A stretch of DNA of 37,602 bases from Prevotellaceae bacterium UBA7028 (GTDB lineage: Bacteria > Bacteroidota > Bacteroidia > Bacteroidales > Bacteroidaceae). Shown piece after piece: positions 22,794 to 30,754 of this stretch. The stretch spans positions 1-37,602 of the forward strand of contig DLBF01000099.1 in NCBI GenBank assembly GCA_002494215.1, read 5' to 3'. The position numbers were made by a program, and so were the translations under genes. The notes beneath the pieces were generated by a model that saw nothing but the letters and a program-made list of their open reading frames with translations, did not search any database and was not told the origin of the DNA. How positions within the stretch are numbered: position 1 is the first letter of the stretch; each line of letters opens with the position of its first letter.

Positions 22794-24386
22794 ATGAAAG
22801 CAAGAAATATAATACGTACTATCGGCATGGCTTTGATGCTGTGCAGCTGCAGTTTCCTGGAGGAATACTCTCAGGACAAGGACTATATCACGTCCTGGAA
22901 GAACCTGGATGAACTGCTCATTGGCGACTGCTATTTGCCCGTCAACTACATTAAACAATATAAGCTCTTCAGCAATCCGGGTATGTTCCTGCATCTGCTG
23001 GCCGACGAGATGGAGGAGCACAATCTGGGAGACGGTAATAAGTCTGTTGAGCCAGAGAGCCACCAGTATATGTTCGGCCCCTCTACATGGCAAGCCAGAC
23101 TGGGTGCAACAGAGAACGGGCTGACGTTCTACAGCGAAAACAGAGAATGGACGCTCTTCTACAAATACATAAATGTAGCCAACAACGTGGTGGCTTCGGC
23201 ACAGAAACTGCCACAGACCACCCCTGACGAGATACGTGGCTATAATAAGGTGGTGGGAGAGGCCAAGTTCCTGCGTGCCTTTTACTACTTCTGGCTGCTG
23301 AATGTGTATGGTCAGCCCTACAGCCCCGAGCAGGCTGCTACACAACTGGGTGTTCCCATGAAGCTGACTCCTGAGATACAGGATAAAATCTTCAGCCGTA
23401 ATACCGTACAAGAGTGTTATGATATCATACTGAAAGACCTGCAGGAGGCAGAGGAATGCCTGGCACAGGTCCCCTCGCAGCATAAACTGTATAGGGCAGA
23501 CGTAACGGCTGTGAGGCTGTTGCTGTCACGCGTCTATCTGTTCATGCAGAACTGGGAAGAGGCCGCACGTTATGCGCAGCTGGTAATAGAGGAACACCCT
23601 GCACTGGAGAATGTGGTTACGTCTGGCAGTAAGTTTATGCGTGCCGACAACCCCGAGAACATCTTCTCGATGGGAGGAAGTGATATTGTAAGAATGACAA
23701 CATACTATTATCAGAGCTCGCGTATCAGCACTGATCTGTATGAGTCCTACCACGAAAACGACACCCGCAAGAATCAGTGGTTCTGGCGCTCAGGTCCCTT
23801 TATTGCCTGCATCCGCGAGAATCACGGCGAACCTCTTTCGGGCGTTGCAATAACAGACAAATCATGGTACTACGATACCTATATCTATGGTTCGTCGGGG
23901 CAGCGCACACCCGTCTCCAGCCTTTTCTGGCTGCGAAGTGCAGAGGCCTACCTTACTCTGGCCGAGGCAAAAGCCTATATGGGAGAGGAAACTGAGGCGC
24001 AGGACGCACTAAAGACACTTGCCAATAAGAGATACCGCGAGGATGCTCCGGAGAGAAATGTGGAAACCCTCTCGGGAAGCGACCTGATAAGCAGAATACG
24101 TATGGAACGTAGGTGGGAGTTCCCCGTTGAGGGACATCGCTGGTTCGACCTGAGAAGATATCGCGTATGCCAAGTACAACCCGAGAAGATATCCTTGCAG
24201 CATACATACACGGTCTATAGAGACAATGATACGGGAGATATCCTGGAAACACGTCTCTATACCCTGGGAGAGGAAGATCCCTCGTGGACCGTTAACATCC
24301 CATACGAGGTGTTGGAGTTCAATACCGGTATGCCAGGAAACGGCAATCAGGACCGCCCTTATGAGATAGTTCCAACCAAGCCCTAA
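22794..24386 (+). CDS. SusD/RagB-family surface lipoprotein
   Basis: The 530-residue lipoprotein has a short signal with Cys at 17 and 19 (MLCSCSFLEE); either could be the lipidated residue. The remainder fits RagB/SusD with its helical TPR-like scaffold: AKFLRAFYYFWLLNVYG, YDIILKDLQEAEECL, RLLLSRVYLFMQNWEEAA, and a late RIRMERRWEFPVEGHRWFDLRRY block that is highly characteristic. It caps the SusC barrel and captures ligand at the cell surface. It begins 11 bp after SusC and is followed 20 bp later by a metallopeptidase-like gene. Confidence 0.95.
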   Translation: MKARNIIRTIGMALMLCSCSFLEEYSQDKDYITSWKNLDELLIGDCYLPVNYIKQYKLFSNPGMFLHLLADEMEEHNLGDGNKSVEPESHQYMFGPSTWQARLGATENGLTFYSENREWTLFYKYINVANNVVASAQKLPQTTPDEIRGYNKVVGEAKFLRAFYYFWLLNVYGQPYSPEQAATQLGVPMKLTPEIQDKIFSRNTVQECYDIILKDLQEAEECLAQVPSQHKLYRADVTAVRLLLSRVYLFMQNWEEAARYAQLVIEEHPALENVVTSGSKFMRADNPENIFSMGGSDIVRMTTYYYQSSRISTDLYESYHENDTRKNQWFWRSGPFIACIRENHGEPLSGVAITDKSWYYDTYIYGSSGQRTPVSSLFWLRSAEAYLTLAEAKAYMGEETEAQDALKTLANKRYREDAPERNVETLSGSDLISRIRMERRWEFPVEGHRWFDLRRYRVCQVQPEKISLQHTYTVYRDNDTGDILETRLYTLGEEDPSWTVNIPYEVLEFNTGMPGNGNQDRPYEIVPTKP

Positions 24387-24406
24387 CAATAGCAAAAACG
24401 AACAAG

Positions 24407-25321
24407 ATGATGAACAAGTTACATATACTTTCGACCCTTTTAACGCTGGGACTTGTAGGCGTTGCATGGACATCGTGCAGTGATGCCTACGACCTGGATC
24501 TGGAGATTCACGACCCCAGCTGCTTCTTCGAACCTTCGGAAGGTGATGACAGTCAGGAGGCTAATCTTCGCAGGGGCTTCCAGCAACGGCATAATGCCTT
24601 CCTGCTGTTTAACGATACCCTGCAGCATAGGTTCAACGGACTGGATATTAACGGCGACTCTACATTCTGGACAGAGCGTCTGGCCCTGGATTATGTAATA
24701 GGGCAGACGGCTTATCCGAACAACAGCTACGACTATACCAACCTGAATACAATAGAGGACAAGGAGCTGGCAGTGGATTTCCTTGAAACGTATGTGCTGC
24801 CGCACATAGGCGCACGTTTGATGCCTTATTCGTGGTATCTGTGCGGTCAGATTAACTACAGGACCAGTTCGACCTCAGCTCCCTCGCATCCTTATGCCGC
24901 AACAGGGCAGCGCTGCATAGTAGTGGCTTTCTCGCAGCTGAAGAAGCTGAAGACAGATGCACAGAAACAGCAGTTCGTGAGCCGAATACTGACAGCCATC
25001 CTGCCACAGCTGGCCATGAATAAGAGCGAGGCCTTTAACGAGTTCTATGCCGTATCCGAGAATTACTACGACCGTACCACCACCGACGATATAACAGAAG
25101 CGCGCCATGTGGTAAGATACTACGGCTTTCTGGATTATGTGAAGAATACATGGGGACACTGCGCCACTCCGACCAAGGAGAAGGACCTGACCATGTACTG
25201 CACCTACTCCCTTACCTATACAGATGAGCAAATAGAACAAATGTATGCCGATTATCCAGTTGTGCTGAAGAAATGGAGAATCTTCAAGAAGGTTATGACG
25301 GATATAGGGTTCATATTCTAA
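24407..25321 (+). CDS. Lipoprotein related to the SusC/D-associated zinc metallohydrolase family, HExxH absent
   Basis: The 304-residue lipoprotein has a lipobox ending AWTSC with Cys24. Its architecture (NGLDINGDSTFWTERLALDYV, DKELAVDFLETYVLPHIGARLMPYS, then FNEFYAVSENYYD, VVRYYGFLDYV and a C-terminal KKWRIFKKVMTDIGF) matches the family of substrate-import-associated zinc metallohydrolase lipoproteins that sit beside SusC/SusD. The zinc motif HExxH, expected just before the FNEFYAVSENYY segment, is missing; that stretch reads ILTAILPQLAMNKSEA. It is therefore probably a non-catalytic binding protein. The family call is from pattern memory; a separate surface lipoprotein family is the alternative. 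Located between SusD and the FISUMP lipoprotein with short gaps. Confidence 0.68.
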   Translation: MMNKLHILSTLLTLGLVGVAWTSCSDAYDLDLEIHDPSCFFEPSEGDDSQEANLRRGFQQRHNAFLLFNDTLQHRFNGLDINGDSTFWTERLALDYVIGQTAYPNNSYDYTNLNTIEDKELAVDFLETYVLPHIGARLMPYSWYLCGQINYRTSSTSAPSHPYAATGQRCIVVAFSQLKKLKTDAQKQQFVSRILTAILPQLAMNKSEAFNEFYAVSENYYDRTTTDDITEARHVVRYYGFLDYVKNTWGHCATPTKEKDLTMYCTYSLTYTDEQIEQMYADYPVVLKKWRIFKKVMTDIGFIF

Positions 25322-25345
25322 CGACAAAAATAATATTCAACAAGA

Positions 25346-26053
25346 ATGATGAAGTACTTTATTATAACAGCCTGCACACTGGCCTCGGTGGTTCTCTGCT
25401 CGTGCAGCAATAATGACATTCCCGAGATGCCTGCACCCACGGCACAAGGAATATATACCGACCCCAGAGACGGCGAGACCTACAGATGGGTTCAGTATGG
25501 TAACCTACAATGGATGGCACAAAACTACAGATATGATACTGGTATTTATGACGAGTGCCGTATATACATTGACCCTGAAGAATGGGACCAATATGGCGAC
25601 TATGAAGATTTCTCGCATAGCGATGTTCCCAAATATGGAATGTATTACACATTGGAGGGTGCACTGAAAGCCTGTCCGGATGGTTGGCGTTTGCCTACGG
25701 AGGAGGACTGGGAGCAGTTGGAATGTATGTTGGGCATGAACATAGAAGAGGCGCAGCAGAACGACTGGCGAGGTAATGTGTCGCAGAGTATGATACAGAC
25801 AAAGGACAGAGATACATACCTGGAACTCCTGCTGGCAGGATATGTGACGTTGCACACGCAGAGCTTCTTGGTGGATGGCAGCAAGGAGAAAGGTGCCTTT
25901 GGCTATTATTGGACATCGACGCAGGATGAGTCGAAATCGGGGCGTTATTTCTTCTTCAGAAAGTTCGCTTATAACAGAAACGAGATATGCAGACAGAGTA
26001 TGGAATCTACCAATCAGTACCTATCTGTACGTTACGTTAGAAACGCAGAATAA
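25346..26053 (+). CDS. FISUMP-domain lipoprotein
   Basis: The 235-residue lipoprotein has a signal ending LCSC (Cys20) followed by a Ser/Asn linker. From about residue 38 it has the Fibrobacter succinogenes major paralogous domain pattern: TYRWVQYGNLQWMAQNY, YYTLEGALKACPDGWRLPTEEDWEQL, GYYWTSTQDESKSGRYFFF and a terminal YLSVRYVRN. This C-type-lectin-like fold is common on Bacteroidetes surface proteins and may bind ligand or partner proteins. It is the fourth gene of the SusC/SusD locus, 24 bp after the previous gene. No catalytic residues are known for the family. Confidence 0.82.
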   Translation: MMKYFIITACTLASVVLCSCSNNDIPEMPAPTAQGIYTDPRDGETYRWVQYGNLQWMAQNYRYDTGIYDECRIYIDPEEWDQYGDYEDFSHSDVPKYGMYYTLEGALKACPDGWRLPTEEDWEQLECMLGMNIEEAQQNDWRGNVSQSMIQTKDRDTYLELLLAGYVTLHTQSFLVDGSKEKGAFGYYWTSTQDESKSGRYFFFRKFAYNRNEICRQSMESTNQYLSVRYVRNAE

Positions 26054-26103
26054 TCATTTGAAACTCAATTTATTAATCACATTCAATTAATTTAAAGAAA
26101 AAC

Positions 26104-27465
26104 ATGAAACTAATTACTCTATCAAAGTGGACGCTGTTAAGTCTGGCAGTATTTTTTTCTTGTGGAATAGCACAAGCCGCAGACAACAAGTTCTATTATT
26201 TCTATGACGAGTTCCATGCCTATCCTTCGGGTGCTGGAAAAATCTATGTGTCAAAAGATAAGGTGGAAGAACCCAGTGAGATTACCGAGTGGGACGAGTA
26301 TCAGGAGGCTACCTACGTGGGCTCGTTAATCTCGTCCGCGGATTTCTATTGCTATACCCAGCCTGCCAACGGATGGATTCAGTATGGCGTGGTAGAGGGC
26401 GTGCGTGAATCAGAGGATGATGACTGGATGCCCGAAACAGACGAAAACGGTAGTTTGGTGATCAAGAACGCGGAATCTGTTCTGAGATACACTGCATCTT
26501 CTACTTACTCTGCCGACGATGAGGCCAGCTGTATTGCCAATGCTCCCTTGTTCCCTGAGCATTGCTGCTTTGTGGTCTTCAGCCATGTAGTTCCCCGTTT
26601 GGGCGTAGGAATGAAGAACCTGGGCAGTGTAACCAGCAGCAAGAGCGTTAACGATATTGGCGACGAAGTGCAGCTGACAGCTACTCCTAAGGAAGGAACA
26701 ACCAGCACATTCCATTACTGGAAGCGTAAGAGCGACGGGCAGAAGTTCACAGACAATCCCCTTACAGTAACGGTGGAGAAGGCAGAGGAATATTATGCCT
26801 ACTTCCAGGCAGACAATGCTACATACTTTAATTGTCCCGATGGTGAATACATCTTGTGGTACAACAAGGACTATGCTGGCATCTACTTCGAAGAAAGCGA
26901 ATTTAACTGCCATCCCTTCCAGGAGAAACAATACGCAAACACAGACGATGGCGTTGGCTACTTTGAAGAAACACTGGGTTCGAGCGGAAGTGCTTCGCTT
27001 TACCCAGCCATTCCACAGATTATCTACCTGAAGGGTGAGGCTACCGTCATCACCGACCCTACCCTGAACGATTGGTATGCCGGCACTGTTTCCTGCATGC
27101 AGTACACCGAGGAGAGCTTGCAGGTTAGCGAACTGCCCGTAGGCTATGTATATTACAATGTAAATATGAAGGAGCGCTGCTTTACCTTGATGCCTGCAAC
27201 GCAGACAGTAATTCCTGCCAACAGCTATTATCTGAAGATAGATGAGGGCTATATGTGGAATGCTCCTGAAAAGGATCCCGTTATCTACTGGGACAAGGAA
27301 GCTGCTCTGAAGAACGAATACAAGGGAGAGGATAACGAAGACGGCCTGAAGAAGGTTGAGCTGGATAAGGCTGTTACAGGTGTATATAACTTGGGTGGTA
27401 TTCCTCTGAAGGCTATTCCTTCTCGTGGCATCTATATTATCGATGGTAAAAAGGCAAGCAAATAA
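26104..27465 (+). CDS. Secreted protein with InlB-type repeat and short secretion-tail motif
   Basis: A 453-residue protein with a signal peptide ending GIAQAADNK and no lipobox. Residues of about 180-240 (VQLTATPKEGTTSTFHYWKR to YYAYFQ) resemble the divergent InlB B-repeat. The C-terminus GVYNLGGIPLKAIPSRGIYI followed by DGKKASK is like short type A secretion-tail sequences of Prevotella (VYDLNGR...GIYI.NGKK). It may therefore be exported by the type IX system. It is the fifth gene of the locus, with a 50-bp gap before it. No enzyme motif was recognised; a ligand-binding or structural role is inferred. Confidence 0.65.
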   Translation: MKLITLSKWTLLSLAVFFSCGIAQAADNKFYYFYDEFHAYPSGAGKIYVSKDKVEEPSEITEWDEYQEATYVGSLISSADFYCYTQPANGWIQYGVVEGVRESEDDDWMPETDENGSLVIKNAESVLRYTASSTYSADDEASCIANAPLFPEHCCFVVFSHVVPRLGVGMKNLGSVTSSKSVNDIGDEVQLTATPKEGTTSTFHYWKRKSDGQKFTDNPLTVTVEKAEEYYAYFQADNATYFNCPDGEYILWYNKDYAGIYFEESEFNCHPFQEKQYANTDDGVGYFEETLGSSGSASLYPAIPQIIYLKGEATVITDPTLNDWYAGTVSCMQYTEESLQVSELPVGYVYYNVNMKERCFTLMPATQTVIPANSYYLKIDEGYMWNAPEKDPVIYWDKEAALKNEYKGEDNEDGLKKVELDKAVTGVYNLGGIPLKAIPSRGIYIIDGKKASK

Positions 27466-27466
27466 G

Positions 27467-28597
27467 ATGAATAGACTATTCTCTATACTCATAGCCGGAA
27501 CAGTGGCATGTACATCTGTTTCTGCCCAGAAATTCACTATCACTGGTACTGCAGAAGGTACCATTGATGGGGATACCGTCTATCTGTGCAAGGCGCAAGG
27601 ATACGGTCTGATAAACACTGATACAGCCGTTGTGTCCAATGGTCAGTTCACTTTCTCGGGAGATGTTCCCGCGGCAGGATATGCTATGCGTTTTGTCCGC
27701 CCTACGCATGCAGGGAATTATAAAGGTCTGTGCATCGCACAAGTGGTGCTGGAAGAGGCCGATATAAAGGTAAAGACCTACAAGAGCGAACCCAAATACA
27801 AGGAGGGTGATGTTGAGAGTACAGGACTCAATCATAAGCTTCTGACTGAATATCAGGCAGCATCCCGTGGTATTGGAAAGGGAATGGATGACGTGTATCG
27901 TATTCTCCTGGAGAAAAAGGGAACGGCAGAGGAACAAAAGGCTGCTCAGGCAAAGGTGGATAGCGTGCAAAGACTGATCACCATTGCCAAGCGTGACTTC
28001 CTGACGCAGCACATGGATAAACCGTTGCCCATCTGCGATATGATGTTGAGCGATGTTTACAGACAACTGAAGGACGACGAGAAGTCTGCCATGCTGGAGC
28101 TCTTTAAGCAGAAGATGCCCGAGAGTGCCAACTACAAACGTCTCGCTGCTGATGCTGCCGCATCTGCTCCCACGGCAATCGGTAAGAAATACACCGACTT
28201 CAGTATGCTCGACCCTGATGACAAGCAGGTGAAGGTGAGTGATTTCTTTGGTCAGAACAAATATGTGCTTATCGACTTCTGGGCTAGTTGGTGTGGCCCC
28301 TGCCGTGCTGAAATGCCTTATGTGATAGAAGCATATAGCCAGTATCACCAGAAAGGTTTCGAGGTAGTAGGTGTTTCGCTCGACAATAAAAAAGAGGCAT
28401 GGGTGAAAGCCATAAAAGACCTGAAGCTGCCTTGGCCTCAGATGAGCGACCTGAAAGGATGGCAATGTCAGGGAGCTGCCATCTACAACGTTAGGGCTAT
28501 TCCAGCAAACGTCTTGGTGGATAAAGATGGAATTATCGTTGCCAAGGACTTGCGAGGAGAGAACTTGATAAACCAGTTGAAGTCGTTACTGGATTAA
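27467..28597 (+). CDS. DUF4369-TlpA-like thioredoxin protein
   Basis: From ATG 27467, one base after the previous stop, the protein has 376 residues. A signal peptide ends near TSVSAQKFT. The N-terminal part (ITGTAEGTIDGDTVYLCKAQG) is the DUF4369 beta-domain; after a helical linker the C-terminal part is an AhpC/TSA-type thioredoxin domain with DFWASWCGPCRAEMP (Cys276 and Cys279) and a cis-Pro segment VRAIPANVLVDKDG. It is periplasmic and probably reduces or isomerises disulfides of exported proteins from this locus or acts in redox defence. It is the last gene of the operon; a terminator follows. Confidence 0.88.
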   Translation: MNRLFSILIAGTVACTSVSAQKFTITGTAEGTIDGDTVYLCKAQGYGLINTDTAVVSNGQFTFSGDVPAAGYAMRFVRPTHAGNYKGLCIAQVVLEEADIKVKTYKSEPKYKEGDVESTGLNHKLLTEYQAASRGIGKGMDDVYRILLEKKGTAEEQKAAQAKVDSVQRLITIAKRDFLTQHMDKPLPICDMMLSDVYRQLKDDEKSAMLELFKQKMPESANYKRLAADAAASAPTAIGKKYTDFSMLDPDDKQVKVSDFFGQNKYVLIDFWASWCGPCRAEMPYVIEAYSQYHQKGFEVVGVSLDNKKEAWVKAIKDLKLPWPQMSDLKGWQCQGAAIYNVRAIPANVLVDKDGIIVAKDLRGENLINQLKSLLD

Positions 28598-28631
28598 GTT
28601 TAGGAAGCTCAACTTCCCATAGATACGAAAG

Positions 28632-28666
28632 AAGCCCCCACATCTCTCGGTGAGAAGTGGGGGCTT
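28632..28666. terminator. Terminator at the end of the SusC/SusD locus
   Basis: AAGCCCCCAC (28632-28641) pairs with GTGGGGGCTT (28657-28666); inner TCTC/GAGA extends the stem. A short T-run follows on the plus strand, and the mirror A-run may serve the convergent SIMPL gene. Confidence 0.85.
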
Positions 28667-28689
28667 TATCGTTGGGAGGGGCTTAAGGA

Positions 28690-29412
28690 TTAGTCCTCCA
28701 GATAGTAAACGACGGTGGTTACTACGCGGATGTTCTTGAGCCAGGGAGTGTTCTGGTCGCGGTCCTCGATGCTGAACTGACCTTGGTCGGCAGTCTTTAT
28801 CTTGCCCAGCTCGCTTTCGGAATCCTCGGCAAACTGCTCGGCAGTCTTGCGGGCATTGCGTGTGGCCTCGGCAATCATCTCGGGCTTGATTTCGTTCAGA
28901 CCGGTGAACTCGTAGCTGACGCTGGAGCCCTCGTCGTACTCGTTACCTACGATGGTAACGCCCTGACGCATCAGCTCGGCCTGCTTGGTGACGAGCTTAC
29001 GTACCAAATCGACATTCTTGCTGACAACGGTTACCACGCAGTTGGCCTTGTAGCGGTAGCGTACCTGCTCGCTGCTATAGCTCATGTTGGCCTGTTGATC
29101 GACCAAGGTAGGTGGTGCTACGGAGATTTCCTCGTCGGTTAGATTATTCTGCTTCAGGAAGGCAACAACGGTCTTGGTGTTGGCCTCGATACGCTCATAG
29201 AGTTCGGCAGGATCGTTACCCAGCTCCTTGAACTTGAGGGGCCACGTGACCTTGTCGGCCTTCATCTCTTTCTCACACAAGCCCTTGGCAGTGACGGTAC
29301 GGTCCATCTCCTTGAACTTGACAATACCACTCTTGATGGCTCCTCCTGCCAGGAAGAGACCGATGGCCAGGACTACAGCCTCGCCAATGTACTTAAACTG
29401 AATGTCTTTCAT
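28690..29412 (-). CDS. SIMPL (DUF541)-domain protein, membrane-anchored
   Basis: The 240-residue protein has one N-terminal membrane segment (YIGEAVVLAIGLFLAGGAI), and the rest faces the periplasm. The body matches the SIMPL/DUF541 fold: RTVTAKGLCEKEMKADKVTWPL, ISVAPPTLVDQQ, RYRYKANCVVTVVSKNVD and a late EATRNARKTAEQFAEDS. Members include BP26-like and kinase-associated proteins that often form ring-like oligomers; precise function is unknown here. It has its own -7 box and is divergent from nothing; the next minus-strand gene lies 145 bp upstream. The start is the first Met. Confidence 0.85.
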   Translation of the reverse strand: MKDIQFKYIGEAVVLAIGLFLAGGAIKSGIVKFKEMDRTVTAKGLCEKEMKADKVTWPLKFKELGNDPAELYERIEANTKTVVAFLKQNNLTDEEISVAPPTLVDQQANMSYSSEQVRYRYKANCVVTVVSKNVDLVRKLVTKQAELMRQGVTIVGNEYDEGSSVSYEFTGLNEIKPEMIAEATRNARKTAEQFAEDSESELGKIKTADQGQFSIEDRDQNTPWLKNIRVVTTVVYYLED

Positions 29413-29456
29413 AACATTAACTGATTATGAATTATAAATTGTTGTTATTTCTGCTG

Positions 29457-29464
29457 CAAATATA
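29457..29464 (-). promoter_or_regulatory. Bacteroidetes -7 box TATATTTG
   Basis: The minus strand reads TATATTTG followed by C, 44 bp before the SIMPL start, fitting TAnnTTTG; no TTTG is present at -33. Confidence 0.5.
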
Positions 29465-29557
29465 GAGATAATCGGAAGAAGTTAGCTCGATTTGCTGTCA
29501 GATTTAACAAAAGTTGATATTCATTTTAAGATTTTAGACTTTGGCGTGAGTGGAAAA

Positions 29558-30754
29558 TCAGAAGTTATAGCCGAGTGACCACTCGAGGGAATAGGAGCGG
29601 TCGAACTGATGAGCACGCAGGTCGAGACCGGCAAAAAGTCCGTTCTGCTGACCAAAGTGATAGCGTATGCCCAACTTCTCGAAGATAGTGCTGACGTCCT
29701 CTGTCAGTCCGCAGCGCTTATACAGATAAAAACCCGCTGCAACGTGGAGGGAAACGCGGCGATACCAGAACTCCTGCTTGAGGTAAGCGCCGACACGTAG
29801 AGGAGAATAGCCGTCGGGGGCTTCCTCCCCCTTGAGCAGGAGGTCGGTCTGCCTGTAATGGTTGGCATCCAAATCTGCCTCCAAGCCAATGCCAGTAGCG
29901 AAGATAGGTGTGTATCGCCATACCGCCTCTGCACCTACTACTCCGCGGAAACGGGCAGGCGCAAGTTGGTCGGGGGTGTCTGATGCCAGAATGCCGTCCA
30001 GCTCGACAGGGCAGCTATGTACGCCAGCAGCAGCAAAGACATTATAGTGTATCCCCTTGGCATATTCGGGCTTCTGAGGTGCTTCGGCGCTCTTGGGCTC
30101 AAATGCTTTCTGTCCCAGATAATGACGGACACCTAAGCCTACAGCCAGCTCGTTGATGCCCTGGTTGGGCGAGCGGGTCATTCCGTTGGAGTGATGCGTC
30201 AGATAGGCGCCTGCCTGTAGTGACCACTGGGGTGCGAACATCCACTCGGCCTGCACGCCAGTGCCGAACACAGCAAAGACTTTAGAGCCTATGTAGAGGT
30301 TACTGGGATTGGTGTGATAATCGTACTTCTGATTAGAGAAAGCCAAACCCACTTCCAAAAGCGGACCCATCTTGAACTGCTTGGTACGTACCAGATTGAA
30401 CTCTGCAAAGCCGTACAGGTTGACGATATCACCCAGGCGGGAGTCGTTCTTGAAGCTGAGTGCCCCCATGCGGGCATAGGAGAGTCCGATGCCGAATGTG
30501 GGGTAGTTGAGAGCCCGCTCGAACCAATTGTTGTCCTTGGGCAGTGTGGACAGTCCGACCTTGGCATCGAAGATACCATAGTTATGGGTATCTATCAGGT
30601 TGGAGTAGATGTGATGTCCGTTCAGTACGTGGCTGTATCGACCATCGGCACTGATGCTGAGGTGTTCACGGTCTATGCGCTGTGCCGATGCTGCGCAGAT
30701 ACCTGCGAGCAGGCAGAGGGCGAATACGGATAAGCGAGCTTTCCTTTTCTTCAT
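29558..30754 (-). CDS. PagL-like outer-membrane acyl hydrolase, enlarged
   Basis: The 398-residue protein has a signal peptide ending CAASAQRID and a beta-barrel pattern throughout, ending in an aromatic (SLEWSLGYNF). Within it lies LTHHSNGMTRSPNQGINELAVGLG, matching PagL/acyloxyacyl hydrolase; His187, Ser189 and Glu202 are the likely triad. PagL removes the 3-O acyl chain of lipid A in the outer membrane. The usual PagL has about 170 residues, so the C-terminal 170 residues (from about 230) are an added barrel-like half. The start codon overlaps the CotH stop by one base, so translation is coupled. It is the last gene of the operon. Confidence 0.75.
   Translation of the reverse strand: MKKRKARLSVFALCLLAGICAASAQRIDREHLSISADGRYSHVLNGHHIYSNLIDTHNYGIFDAKVGLSTLPKDNNWFERALNYPTFGIGLSYARMGALSFKNDSRLGDIVNLYGFAEFNLVRTKQFKMGPLLEVGLAFSNQKYDYHTNPSNLYIGSKVFAVFGTGVQAEWMFAPQWSLQAGAYLTHHSNGMTRSPNQGINELAVGLGVRHYLGQKAFEPKSAEAPQKPEYAKGIHYNVFAAAGVHSCPVELDGILASDTPDQLAPARFRGVVGAEAVWRYTPIFATGIGLEADLDANHYRQTDLLLKGEEAPDGYSPLRVGAYLKQEFWYRRVSLHVAAGFYLYKRCGLTEDVSTIFEKLGIRYHFGQQNGLFAGLDLRAHQFDRSYSLEWSLGYNF

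Noticed and set aside
26410..27564. 384-residue antisense frame over the InlB-repeat gene
   Set aside because: No recognisable domain or leader; the sense frame has signal peptide and tail motif.
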